From contig UQPD01000004.1 of the NCBI GenBank assembly GCA_900542795.1, positions 1 to 31,070 on the forward strand: DNA of 31,070 bases. Reading direction: 5' to 3'. The DNA is from an uncultured Prevotella sp. (GTDB taxonomy: Bacteria > Bacteroidota > Bacteroidia > Bacteroidales > Bacteroidaceae). The notes beneath the pieces were generated by a model. That model made no database searches and had not been told where the DNA came from. It saw only the letters and a list, made by a program, of their open reading frames with translations. Below, piece by piece: positions 23,263 through 31,070 of the stretch; the stretch's first letter is position 1; every line of letters starts with the position of its first letter. The translations under genes were made by a program, and so were the position numbers.

Positions 23263-25076
23263 ACGATTTGCAAGCCTATTTAAAAGGTATCGTAAACAAT
23301 TTGCCCGAAACACCGGGGTGCTATCAGTACCTCGATGATTCGGGCACTATTATCTATGTAGGTAAGGCTAAAAACCTAAAACGACGCGTAAGTTCGTACT
23401 TTAATAAGGAGCAACAAACGCGCAAAACACGCTTACTTGTAACACACATTCGCGACATCCGATACGTGGTTGTAAAGACCGAAGAAGATGCTCTTTTGCT
23501 CGAAAACAACCTTATTAAACGTTACAAGCCACATTATAATGTATTGCTAAAGGACGATAAAACATACCCTTCTATCGCCATTACTACCGAATATTTGCCA
23601 CGTATCTTTAAAACAAGGCAACGTGGCAAAAGGGGAGCTATTTACTTTGGACCTTACAGCCACGTGCCAACGATGTATGCCTTGCTCGAACTCTGTCGCG
23701 AACTTTATCAACCCCGTCCTTGCCACACGGCAATGACTCAAGAAGGTGTTGAAAGCGGAAAATACGATGTCTGTCTCGACTACCATATTCACCACTGCAA
23801 AGCCCCCTGTGTAGGCAAACAAAGCCATGATGAATACATGCAGAACATCGAAGCATGCAAAGAAATTCTTAAAGGCAATACAGCAGAAGTTGCACGAAAA
23901 ATGCGCGAAAAGATGACTTCTTTAGCCGAAGAAATGCGTTTTGAAGAGGCTCAGGAGATTAAAGTAAAATACGATCTTATCGAAAATTATCGCGCTAAGA
24001 GCGAGGTTGTTTCATCCGTTCTCCATAATATAGATGTGTTCAACATCGAAAGCGAAGAGAAGGTTGCATTTATCAATTACCTGCATGTTACCAACGGTTG
24101 CATCAACCAAGCCTTCACTTTTGAATACAAGAAAAAGCTCGATGAAACAGACGAGGAGCTGCTAACTTTAGGCATTATTGAAATGCGCGAGCGCTATGCC
24201 AGCCAATCCAAAGAGATTGTTGTACCCTTCCATGTAGACTTGCCCGATGACATGGTAACGCAAACCATTCCGCAAAAAGGCGACAAAAAAAAGCTGCTCG
24301 ACCTCTCAAAGCTCAATGTCAAACAATACAAGTTCGACCGTCTCAAACAAGCTGAAAAACTCAATCCCGAGCAAAAACAGACACGCTTGATGAAGGAAAT
24401 TCAAACAGATTTGGGTCTTCCCAAAATGCCTTTACACATCGAACTTTTCGACAACTCAAACATTAGCGGAACTGATGCTGTAGCAGCTTGTGTGGTATTC
24501 GAGCGTCTTAAACCTGCTAAAAAGGAATATCGCAAATACAACATTAAAACCGTTGTAGGCCCCGACGATTATGCCTCAATGAAAGAGGTTGTTCGACGCC
24601 GTTACACCCGACTGAAAGAAGAAGGGAAGCCCCTCCCCGACCTTATTATAGCCGATGGTGGACGCGGACAAATGGAAATGATTCGTGAGGTTGTTGAGGA
24701 CGAATTACACCTGCAAATCCCCATTGCCGGACTTGCCAAGGACGATCGTCACCGCACCCGAGAGATGCTCTATGGTTTTCCACCAGCTATTATAGGCATT
24801 AAACCCGAGAGCCAACTCTTTCGCACCCTCACGCACATGCAAGATGAGGTACACCGCTTTGCCATCAGTTTCCACCGCGACAAGCGTTCAAAACGCCAAA
24901 TAGCCTCCGAACTTGATACGATACCAGGCATTGGTCCTGCCACAAAAAAACTACTTATAAAGGAGTATAAAAGCGTAAAACGCATCAAAGAAGCTACGCA
25001 GAGTGAGTTACAAAACCTTTTAGGAAACGCTCGCGGACAAAAAATATACAACAACTTGCACGCCAACGACAAATAA
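23259..25076 (+). CDS. uvrC: Excinuclease ABC subunit C
   Basis: This nuclease makes both incisions around a UvrB-marked lesion in nucleotide excision repair. The 605 residues show the GIY-YIG domain (GCYQYLDDSGTIIYVGKAKN, about 20-39), the Cys-rich segment (CLDYHIHHCKAPCVG, about 172-186) and the UVR motif that contacts UvrB (RFEEAQEIKVKYDLI, about 227-241). The RNase H-like endonuclease domain has IELFDNSNISGTDAVA and LIIADGGRGQM acidic residues, and a C-terminal helix-hairpin-helix pair is present (TIPGIGPATKKLL). It is complete. It starts inside the end of apt (4-bp overlap). uvrA and uvrB are not nearby. Confidence 0.97.
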   Translation: MNDLQAYLKGIVNNLPETPGCYQYLDDSGTIIYVGKAKNLKRRVSSYFNKEQQTRKTRLLVTHIRDIRYVVVKTEEDALLLENNLIKRYKPHYNVLLKDDKTYPSIAITTEYLPRIFKTRQRGKRGAIYFGPYSHVPTMYALLELCRELYQPRPCHTAMTQEGVESGKYDVCLDYHIHHCKAPCVGKQSHDEYMQNIEACKEILKGNTAEVARKMREKMTSLAEEMRFEEAQEIKVKYDLIENYRAKSEVVSSVLHNIDVFNIESEEKVAFINYLHVTNGCINQAFTFEYKKKLDETDEELLTLGIIEMRERYASQSKEIVVPFHVDLPDDMVTQTIPQKGDKKKLLDLSKLNVKQYKFDRLKQAEKLNPEQKQTRLMKEIQTDLGLPKMPLHIELFDNSNISGTDAVAACVVFERLKPAKKEYRKYNIKTVVGPDDYASMKEVVRRRYTRLKEEGKPLPDLIIADGGRGQMEMIREVVEDELHLQIPIAGLAKDDRHRTREMLYGFPPAIIGIKPESQLFRTLTHMQDEVHRFAISFHRDKRSKRQIASELDTIPGIGPATKKLLIKEYKSVKRIKEATQSELQNLLGNARGQKIYNNLHANDK

Positions 25077-25080
25077 GTTG

Positions 25081-25088
25081 TAAATTTG
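25081..25088 (+). promoter_or_regulatory. Possible -7 box directly before dtd (TAAATTTG)
   Basis: TAAATTTG matches TAnnTTTG and ends 5 nt before the dtd ATG, in the 17-bp gap after uvrC. A TTTG at -33 is missing (CTTG lies 23 bp away). It may be chance, or it may give a leaderless dtd transcript. Confidence 0.3.
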
Positions 25089-25093
25089 CCAAC

Positions 25094-25546
25094 ATGAGAG
25101 CAGTAATTCAACGCGTAAAACACGCTTCCGTAACTATTGACGGAAACATTAAATCGGCAATCGAACAAGGCTTCCTTGTACTTTTAGGCATCGAAGACGC
25201 CGATAACCAAGAAGACGCCGATTGGCTTTGCAAAAAGATTGTTGCACTCCGCGTATTCGATGATGAAAACGGAGTCATGAACCGCAGCATTCAAGACATT
25301 GGCGGAAACATTTTAGTCGTAAGCCAATTCACCCTTATGGCATCCTACAAAAAAGGCAATCGCCCCTCCTACATTCGCGCAGCTGGTCATGCCCATGCCA
25401 TTCCCCTTTACGAATACTTCTGCAACAAGGTAACCGAATCCCTTGGCAAAGAAATTGGTACAGGCGAATTTGGGGCCGACATGAAGGTAGAATTGCTCAA
25501 CGATGGTCCTGTAACCATCTGCATGGATACCAAAAACAAGGAATAA
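25094..25546 (+). CDS. dtd: D-aminoacyl-tRNA deacylase
   Basis: It hydrolyses D-amino acids (and glycine mischarged on tRNA-Ala) from tRNAs. The 150 residues are the family length. MRAVIQRVKHASVTIDG opens the fold, VVSQFTLMA (about 77-85) and KGNRPSYIRAA (about 89-99) carry the active-site motifs, and NDGPVTICMDT (about 136-146) gives the cross-subunit G-P loop. It follows uvrC by 17 bp and is followed 32 bp later by the MazG-like gene, probably all one rightward transcript. Confidence 0.97.
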   Translation: MRAVIQRVKHASVTIDGNIKSAIEQGFLVLLGIEDADNQEDADWLCKKIVALRVFDDENGVMNRSIQDIGGNILVVSQFTLMASYKKGNRPSYIRAAGHAHAIPLYEYFCNKVTESLGKEIGTGEFGADMKVELLNDGPVTICMDTKNKE

Positions 25547-25578
25547 TTTTTACACCTATTACATCCACAAACATCGCA

Positions 25579-25932
25579 ATGCACAACGAAAAAGCACCCC
25601 AATCGCCCACCCTTGCTCAACTGCAACAAAAGGTAGACGAGTGGATACACACCTATGGCGTACGCTATTTTAGCGAACTCACCAACATGGCTTGCCTCAC
25701 CGAAGAGGTAGGCGAATTAGCACGTGTAATGGCGCGAAAATATGGTGATCAATCGTTTAAAGCAGGCGAGACACACGACCCTTCTGAGGAGATGGCAGAC
25801 GTGCTTTGGGTACTAATATGCCTTGCTAATCAAACAGGTGTCAACCTCACCCAAGCCATGCAACGCAGCTTTGAAAAAAAGACAAAACGCGATGCTACGC
25901 GCCACATCAACAACCCTAAATTAAAAGAATAA
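25579..25932 (+). CDS. MazG-like nucleotide pyrophosphohydrolase
   Basis: This all-alpha NTP pyrophosphohydrolase removes pyrophosphate from nucleoside triphosphates, probably for nucleotide-pool cleaning. The 117 residues are a single MazG unit with the metal-binding pattern EExxE...ExxD: LTEEVGELA (about 40-48) and SEEMADVLW (about 73-81). Double-domain MazG is about twice this size. The ATG at 25579 is the only nearby start; the first 10 residues are polar and likely disordered. It ends 9 bp before deoC, so it is co-transcribed with it. The exact substrate is not known. Confidence 0.9.
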   Translation: MHNEKAPQSPTLAQLQQKVDEWIHTYGVRYFSELTNMACLTEEVGELARVMARKYGDQSFKAGETHDPSEEMADVLWVLICLANQTGVNLTQAMQRSFEKKTKRDATRHINNPKLKE

Positions 25933-25941
25933 TTAGAAACT

Positions 25942-26856
25942 ATGGAATTAAAAATCAATCGCCCCGACGCAATGCCTAATAAATATGAAGAGGCATTCAG
26001 CAAGTACAACCTCAATCTCGACGATGAGCAAGTAAGCAAAGAAGTACATGCCCTCGTTGCTGAGAACCGTGCAAAATACGACAATCCCGAAGTACTCAAA
26101 CAACTTTTGGCAACTGTTGAACTCACCACGCTTAAAGAAACCGACTCACAAGAAAGCGTTCTCCAATTTACCGAGAACGTAAACAAATTTGCCGACGAAC
26201 ACCCCGACCTTCCCCCTCTTGCCACTATCTGCGTATACCCTAACTTTGCTAAAATAGTAAGCGAAAGTCTCGAAGCTGATGGTGTAAAAGTAGCTTGCGT
26301 AGTAGGCGGTTTCCCCTCATCTCAAACCTTTATTGAGATAAAAACTACCGAAACAGCCCTTGCCGTACACGATGGTGCCGACGAGTGCGACTGTGTACTT
26401 AGCGTAGGCACTTTCCTCAGTGGCGACTACGAAACATGTGCAGACGAAATATCTGAAATCAAGGCAGCTTGTGCCGATAGACCCCTCAAGGTTATCCTCG
26501 AAACAGGTGCGCTTAAGTCAGCCTCAAACATCAAGCGTGCATCCATCCTTTCCATGTATGCTGGTGCCGACTTTATCAAGACTTCTACAGGTAAAATTGC
26601 CGTTGCTGCAACACTCGAAGCTGCCTATGTAATGTGTACAGCCATCAAAGAATATTACGACCTCACAGGCACAAAAATCGGTTTTAAGGCTGCGGGGGGC
26701 ATCAAAACCCCTGCCGAAGCTGTTGACTTCTACACCGTAGTGCGCGAAATTTTGGGCGAAGACTACATCAAGGAAGGTCTCTTCCGCATTGGCACAAGCC
26801 GTTTGGCTAATCTCTTGGTTAGCGACATCTTGGGCGAAGAGGTTAAACCTTTTTGA
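25942..26856 (+). CDS. deoC: Deoxyribose-phosphate aldolase
   Basis: It splits 2-deoxyribose-5-phosphate to glyceraldehyde-3-phosphate and acetaldehyde in deoxynucleoside breakdown. The 304 residues carry the TIM-barrel with ATICVYPNF (about 93-101), VACVVGGFPSSQ (about 113-124), ECDCVLSVGTFLSGDYE, the Schiff-base lysine in DFIKTSTGK (about 211-219) and FKAAGGIKTPAEA (second Lys). It is about 45 residues longer than E. coli DeoC because of an N-terminal helical extension, as in other Bacteroidota members. It starts 9 bp after the MazG-like gene and ends before a strong bidirectional terminator. Confidence 0.95.
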   Translation: MELKINRPDAMPNKYEEAFSKYNLNLDDEQVSKEVHALVAENRAKYDNPEVLKQLLATVELTTLKETDSQESVLQFTENVNKFADEHPDLPPLATICVYPNFAKIVSESLEADGVKVACVVGGFPSSQTFIEIKTTETALAVHDGADECDCVLSVGTFLSGDYETCADEISEIKAACADRPLKVILETGALKSASNIKRASILSMYAGADFIKTSTGKIAVAATLEAAYVMCTAIKEYYDLTGTKIGFKAAGGIKTPAEAVDFYTVVREILGEDYIKEGLFRIGTSRLANLLVSDILGEEVKPF

Positions 26857-26900
26857 TAAATAGATATCCCACCCTATTCACGAAAATTCATACCCCCTAA

Positions 26901-26941
26901 AAATAAAAGAGGTACTCTGCAAACGAGTACCTCTTTTATTT
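26901..26941. terminator. Bidirectional terminator between deoC and the polyprenyl synthase gene
   Basis: A 17-bp perfect inverted repeat (26901-26917 with 26925-26941) surrounds the 7-nt loop TGCAAAC. The stem core AGAGGTACTC/GAGTACCTCT is flanked by A-rich and T-rich tails, so both converging transcripts get a U-tract. Confidence 0.85.
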
Positions 26942-26982
26942 TTTATAAAATCTACAAAAACTTGATTTTCAACAAGTTACAA

Positions 26983-27960
26983 TCACATCGTACGTTCCAC
27001 AACATAGTCAATATAATCCTTCAAAGCAGCTTTAATTGCAGCATTATGCCAATTTGCGTCCAGCAAATCAAGTGCCTCTTGATGAAGTTCCTTCATGCGA
27101 CGCTCAGCATATTCAATACCCCCACTCTGCTTCGTATATTCCACAAGTTGTGCTATCTCTTCCGCTGTAGCCTCACCCGTTTTCACCTTACGTGCCCATT
27201 CACGCACATCTTCACGGTCGGTATGCGTAATCGCATAAATGGCAGGCAACGTAATTTTACCCTCAGCCATATCATTACCCGTAGGCTTACCAATGGCAGC
27301 GTCAGCATAATAATCAAAAATATCATCACGAATTTGAAAACAGAGACCTATAATCTCACCAAACTTACGTGCATTTTTCACATACACCTCATCACCACCC
27401 GCAGAGATAGCTCCTAATTCAGCACACGCAGCAAAAAGAGCAGCCGTTTTATTATGAATAATGTGGAAATAAGCCTCTTCCGTGATAGCCTCGCGACGGA
27501 TGTTAGCCAACTGCGCAACCTCACCCTCCGACAACGTACCACCTAAGCGAGAGATAATTTCAACCACATGAATATTAGCCGTTTGCGAAGCCTGAAGCAA
27601 GGAGGTAGAAAGCAAATAGTCACCCACCAAAACGGCAACTTTATTATCATACACAGCATTTACAGAACGCTGTCCACGACGTTCACCACTTTCGTCCACC
27701 ACATCATCGTGAACCAACGAAGCCGTGTGCAAAAGCTCAAGCGTTACAGCCGAACGCAATGAATTTGTTTGCACCACGCCCAACTCCTTAGCCATGAGCA
27801 ACACCAAAATGGGACGCATCATTTTGCCTTTGCGCTGACGCACATAAGCAAGAGCCTGACCCAGAAAGTCATCTTCATGAGCCAGCGCGTTATCAAAAAG
27901 GTCTTTATATTGCGCCAATTCCTGTTCAACAGGGCGGCGTATTGCGGATAATTTGTCCAT
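26983..27960 (-). CDS. Polyprenyl diphosphate synthase (long chain, trans)
   Basis: It condenses isopentenyl diphosphate onto allylic diphosphates to give the menaquinone side-chain precursor. The 325 residues from the preferred start hold the first aspartate-rich motif LVHDDVVDE (about 83-91) and the second FQIRDDIFDYY (about 209-219). The residue five before the first Asp is Ala, not a bulky aromatic, as in octaprenyl (IspB-type) synthases that make long chains. The open frame reaches 28032, but the ATG at 27960 (MDKLSAIRRPVEQEL) fits the family, and a TACTTTTG box lies 17 bp upstream. The polA gene diverges from it. Confidence 0.9.
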   Translation of the reverse strand: MDKLSAIRRPVEQELAQYKDLFDNALAHEDDFLGQALAYVRQRKGKMMRPILVLLMAKELGVVQTNSLRSAVTLELLHTASLVHDDVVDESGERRGQRSVNAVYDNKVAVLVGDYLLSTSLLQASQTANIHVVEIISRLGGTLSEGEVAQLANIRREAITEEAYFHIIHNKTAALFAACAELGAISAGGDEVYVKNARKFGEIIGLCFQIRDDIFDYYADAAIGKPTGNDMAEGKITLPAIYAITHTDREDVREWARKVKTGEATAEEIAQLVEYTKQSGGIEYAERRMKELHQEALDLLDANWHNAAIKAALKDYIDYVVERTM

Positions 27961-27977
27961 GTCATCTAATTTGCATA

Positions 27978-27985
27978 CAAAAGTA
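27978..27985 (-). promoter_or_regulatory. -7 box of the polyprenyl synthase gene (TACTTTTG)
   Basis: The minus strand TACTTTTG is 17 bp before the ATG. The -33 element is not a good TTTG. It faces the polA -7 box at 28018-28025, with 32 bp between, so the two upstream regions overlap. Confidence 0.5.
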
Positions 27986-28017
27986 CGAAAAAAGGGGTGT
28001 TTACGAGAGGATTTATG

Positions 28018-28025
28018 TATTTTTG
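28018..28025 (+). promoter_or_regulatory. -7 box of polA (TATTTTTG)
   Basis: TATTTTTG matches TAnnTTTG and gives a leader of about 20 nt. The -33 position has no clear TTTG. Confidence 0.5.
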
Positions 28026-28049
28026 TGTACAAAATAAAACGATAACGCT

Positions 28050-30818
28050 ATGCAAACCCTCTATTTGCTCGATGCGTATGCGCTTATATACCGCGCATAC
28101 TATGCCTTGATACGCTCTCCGCGCGTCAATTCTAAAGGACAAAACACCTCTGCTGTATATGGCTTTGTCAATACGCTCAACGATGTGCTTACCACTGAAA
28201 AGCCCGATTTTATAGGCATTGCCTTCGACCCTGCAGGTCCTACATTCCGTCACGAAGCCTATCCTGCATATAAGGCGCAACGCGAAGCTACCCCTGAAGA
28301 CATCAAGTGGGCAGTACCTATTATTAAAGAGATTATTCGTGCTTACAACATTCCCATCCTCGAAACAACTGGCTATGAGGCAGACGATGTAATTGGAACG
28401 CTTGCTTTAAAAGCGGTAGAAGCAGGACTCGAGGTACACATGGTTACTCCCGACAAAGACTATGCGCAATTAGTTCGTCCCAACATCTACATGCGTCGTC
28501 CCGGACATGGTGCTGCAGGCATGGAAAAACTCGGACCTAACGAAGTGTGCGAAAAATATGGCATTAGCCATACCGACCAAGTTATTGACCTACTCGGACT
28601 GATGGGCGACACTGCTGACAATGTACCAGGTTGCCCAGGGGTTGGCGAAAAGACTGCCGTAAAACTCATCACGCAATTTGGCTCAATCGACAACCTTCTT
28701 CAAAACACCGACCAACTGAAAGGTGCCATGAAGAAAAAGGTGGAGGAAAATATTGAACAAATCAAATTTTCAAAATTCCTTGTCACCATCAAAACCGATG
28801 TACCCATCAACCTCGATCTGGATGCTTTGCGAACCACTGAGGCTAACAAGGAAGCACTACGCCCCATCTACGAAAATTTAGAGTTTCGCATGTTTTTGAA
28901 GAAGATGGATAATGAGGCTACCGAAAAGCAAAATAATGTTAGCAGTTGGGGCGCTCTCTTCGACGCACAGCCACCCGTTGTGCAAGAAGAAGAAAAAGAA
29001 ATTAGTTTTAAAACACTAAACGACAGCGAACACAATTACAAACTCATTGAAACAGAAGATGATGCAAAACATCTTTGTGATGAATTATTGACTTATAGCA
29101 CTGTTTGCTTAGACACTGAAACTACATCTATTGATGCCATAAATGCCCAACTCGTGGGTTTAAGCTTCTCAGTAGCAAAAGGGCAAGCTTGGTACGTAGC
29201 TGTTCCACGTGAAACCGAGGCGGCACAACGTATGGTGGATATATTTAAACGTGTGTACGAAAACGACACCCTTCTTAAAGTCGGACAAAACCTAAAGTAC
29301 GACTTAACCGTGTTGGCTAACTACGGCATCCATCTCAAAGCTCCCCTATTCGACACCATGTTGGCTCACTACCTCGTTCAACCCGAGTTGCGCCACAACA
29401 TGGACTACTTGGCTGAGATTTACTTGAAATACAAAACCATTCACATCGAGGAACTCATCGGTCCCAAAGGCAAGAATCAAAAAAACATGGCAGACTTTGC
29501 GCCTGCCGAAATTTGCGACTACGCTTGCGAAGATGCAGACATCACCTTGCAACTCATGGAACCACTCAAGCACGAAATGGAGAAAAACCAACTCACCCGT
29601 GTGTTCCACGAAATAGAAATGCCCTTGATGCCTGTGTTAGCACAAATGGAACGCAATGGAGTGAGACTCGACACCGAAGCCCTTGCCGAAACAGGCAAAC
29701 AGTTCCGACAACGCATGCAGCAACTCGAAACCGAAATCTATGAGTTGGCTGGTCACCCCTTTACCATTACCTCACCCCGACAAGTGGGCGAAGTGCTATT
29801 TGAAGAACTCAAACTCAACGAGAAAGCTAAAAAGACAAAGAGCGGACAATATTCTACAGGCGAGGAAGTGCTCGAAGCTATTAAGCACAAGCATCCCATT
29901 GTTGAAAAAATCTTAGCTCACCGTGCGCTCAAAAAACTCATTAGCACCTACATCGACGCACTCCCCAAACTTATCAATCCCGCTACAGGACACATCCACA
30001 CATCATTCAACCAAGCGGTTACTGCTACAGGACGTTTGTCTTCGTCGAACCCCAACTTGCAAAATATCCCCGTGCGGGGTGACGATGGTCGTGAAATTCG
30101 CAAAGCCTTTGTACCTGAACCAGGATGTATCTTCTTCTCGGCAGACTATTCGCAAATCGAGCTTCGCATCATGGCGCATCTCAGTGCCGATGAGCATCTT
30201 GTAAACGACTTCCGTTGTGGACGAGACATTCACGCGGCAACTGCTGCACGCATCTTCCACAAACCCATTGAGGAAGTTACACGCGATGAACGTCGCAAAG
30301 CCAAAACAGCCAATTTTGGCATCATCTACGGCATCTCTGCCTTTGGACTTGCCGAACGCATGGAGGTGTCACGTACTGAGGCAAAAGAGCTCATTACCAA
30401 CTATTTCACTACTTACCCACGTGTAAAAGAATACATGAACACAAGTGTAGAGCGTGCGCGTGAGTTGGGCTATATTGTCACAGAGTTTGGTCGTCGTCGC
30501 TACTTGCCAGACATCACCTCGCGCAATGCGGTTGTGCGCGGTTATGCTGAGCGAAACGCTGTGAATGCTCCTATTCAGGGCACTGCTGCCGACATCATTA
30601 AAATTGCCATGGTACACATTGCGCAACGCTTCGAAGCTGAAGGCATTCAGTCTAAAATGATTTTGCAGGTACACGATGAACTCAACTTCTCTGTTCTCCC
30701 TTCAGAGTTCGACCGTGTAAAAAGCATTGTCATTGAAGAAATGGAAAAAGCCTACACCATGAGTGTCCCCCTACTTGCCGACTGTGGCGAAGGCAAAAAT
30801 TGGCTTGAGGCACACTAA
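28050..30818 (+). CDS. polA: DNA polymerase I
   Basis: This repair and Okazaki-maturation polymerase has all three activities. The 922 residues show the 5'-3' exonuclease (ETTGYEADDVIGTLA, about 105-119; TPDKDYAQLV) and an intact 3'-5' exonuclease (LDTETTS, about 354-360; GQNLKYDL; YACEDAD). The polymerase motifs are DYSQIELRI (about 699-707), KTANFGIIYG (motif B with the Phe of the O-helix, about 752-761) and QVHDEL (about 873-878). So proofreading is predicted to be active. The ATG at 28050 (MQTLYLLDAYALIYRAYYA) is the family start. A parS-like site lies within the coding sequence at 29201-29216 (codons for Ala-Val-Pro-Arg-Glu-Thr). Confidence 0.98.
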   Translation: MQTLYLLDAYALIYRAYYALIRSPRVNSKGQNTSAVYGFVNTLNDVLTTEKPDFIGIAFDPAGPTFRHEAYPAYKAQREATPEDIKWAVPIIKEIIRAYNIPILETTGYEADDVIGTLALKAVEAGLEVHMVTPDKDYAQLVRPNIYMRRPGHGAAGMEKLGPNEVCEKYGISHTDQVIDLLGLMGDTADNVPGCPGVGEKTAVKLITQFGSIDNLLQNTDQLKGAMKKKVEENIEQIKFSKFLVTIKTDVPINLDLDALRTTEANKEALRPIYENLEFRMFLKKMDNEATEKQNNVSSWGALFDAQPPVVQEEEKEISFKTLNDSEHNYKLIETEDDAKHLCDELLTYSTVCLDTETTSIDAINAQLVGLSFSVAKGQAWYVAVPRETEAAQRMVDIFKRVYENDTLLKVGQNLKYDLTVLANYGIHLKAPLFDTMLAHYLVQPELRHNMDYLAEIYLKYKTIHIEELIGPKGKNQKNMADFAPAEICDYACEDADITLQLMEPLKHEMEKNQLTRVFHEIEMPLMPVLAQMERNGVRLDTEALAETGKQFRQRMQQLETEIYELAGHPFTITSPRQVGEVLFEELKLNEKAKKTKSGQYSTGEEVLEAIKHKHPIVEKILAHRALKKLISTYIDALPKLINPATGHIHTSFNQAVTATGRLSSSNPNLQNIPVRGDDGREIRKAFVPEPGCIFFSADYSQIELRIMAHLSADEHLVNDFRCGRDIHAATAARIFHKPIEEVTRDERRKAKTANFGIIYGISAFGLAERMEVSRTEAKELITNYFTTYPRVKEYMNTSVERARELGYIVTEFGRRRYLPDITSRNAVVRGYAERNAVNAPIQGTAADIIKIAMVHIAQRFEAEGIQSKMILQVHDELNFSVLPSEFDRVKSIVIEEMEKAYTMSVPLLADCGEGKNWLEAH
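29201..29216. other. parS-like centromere site 2 (inside polA)
   Basis: TGTTCCACGTGAAACC matches TGTTNCACGTGAAACA at every fixed position except the last. It shares a 14-bp core GTTCCACGTGAAAC with the site at 22676-22691. It lies within the 3'-5' exonuclease region of polA. Confidence 0.65.
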
Positions 30819-30822
30819 AGGG

Positions 30823-30850
30823 ATAAGTATTAAGTAATAAGTATTAAGTA
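30823..30850 (+). repeat. Tandem duplication of ATAAGTATTAAGTA
   Basis: Two perfect adjacent copies of a 14-bp unit (30823-30836 and 30837-30850) lie just after the polA stop. The unit resembles the TAAGTA...TATT words of the intergenic palindrome family. Confidence 0.7.
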
Positions 30851-30940
30851 TTACAAACTATGTGTATACAAGTAATACGAACGCAAAAAAAGTTCTGCAT
30901 GAGATTTGATAGTTTTATCAGGAAATTTCACGCGTCAGCC

Positions 30941-31011
30941 TCACCCCATTCGGGGTGATATATGGTAGCCAGGTATGTGAATGAGGGTTTATCCCGAATT
31001 CACATGCCTGG
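30941..31011. repeat. Paired hairpins of a probable dispersed repeat at the right edge
   Basis: TCACCCC-ATTC-GGGGTGA (30941-30958) forms a perfect 7-bp stem. Eleven bases on, CCAGGTATGTGAAT (30969-30982) faces ATTCACATGCCTGG (30998-31011), 14 bp with one G-U pair and a GGG/CCC loop extension. Bacteroidota genomes carry similar paired hairpins in repeated elements, as far as I recall. The element may continue beyond the window. I recognise no gene in 30851-31070. Confidence 0.5.
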
Positions 31012-31070
31012 TTTCCGTATGCAACAACCTCAAACTACGCACGCCGTAGGTGTGCAATTGGGCCTAGGCG

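Noticed and set aside
23661..23666. CACGTG core inside uvrC as another parS
   Set aside because: The flanks do not match TGTT...AACA. The cores at 18521, 25721 and 30418 were rejected for the same reason.
30860..30958. Micro-ORF of about 32 codons after polA
   Set aside because: It runs into the hairpin at 30941-30958, has no promoter or family resemblance and is best explained as chance.
1..31070. CRISPR array, defence island, prophage or transposase
   Set aside because: No regularly spaced direct repeats, and none of the proteins belongs to such a system. Gene content is conserved housekeeping throughout.

Overview
The window is a chromosomal, mostly housekeeping segment of a Bacteroidota genome, most likely order Bacteroidales and probably a Prevotella-like (Prevotellaceae) organism. 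The case rests on several observations. Most promoters that can be seen have the Bacteroidota form TTTG - about 19 bp - TAnnTTTG. Start codons have no recognisable Shine-Dalgarno sequences. There is a DUF2851 protein, a family I know mainly from this phylum, and a TonB-dependent receptor with a long pre-signal extension. The proteins themselves also read as Bacteroidales-like. The species cannot be fixed from sequence alone.

Positions 1-20.6 kb are coded entirely leftward. In transcription order from the right there is a likely operon of DUF2851 protein, hotdog thioesterase and dprA. Next comes a DEAD-box helicase with its own promoter and a structured leader, a small outer-membrane beta-barrel protein, typA with a textbook promoter, metG, and a TonB-dependent receptor. 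A likely four-gene operon follows: GNAT-like protein, parE, coaD and S41 protease. After it come a tRNA-Gln(UUG) with promoter and intrinsic terminator, a mannose-1-phosphate guanylyltransferase and argB.

At 20.6 kb two back-to-back promoters switch the coding strand. Rightward genes are mnmG, apt, uvrC, dtd, a MazG-like pyrophosphohydrolase and deoC, closed by a long bidirectional terminator. A leftward long-chain polyprenyl diphosphate synthase and a rightward polA then share a divergent promoter region. The last 250 bp carry a tandem duplication and a pair of strong hairpins that look like the edge of a dispersed repeat or mobile element.

Functionally the segment is core metabolism (arginine, CoA, GDP-mannose, nucleotide salvage, quinone side chain), translation and tRNA quality control (metG, mnmG, dtd, typA, tRNA-Gln) and DNA maintenance (parE, uvrC, polA, dprA). 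I found no defence system, CRISPR array, transposase or prophage, and no clearly new multi-gene system. The most notable non-coding signals are two near-perfect parS-like sites 6.5 kb apart (one intergenic before apt, one inside polA), a small family of intergenic palindromes built on TAAGTAGGTATTCAA, and a structured 5' leader in front of the RNA helicase gene, whose real start is probably a TTG.
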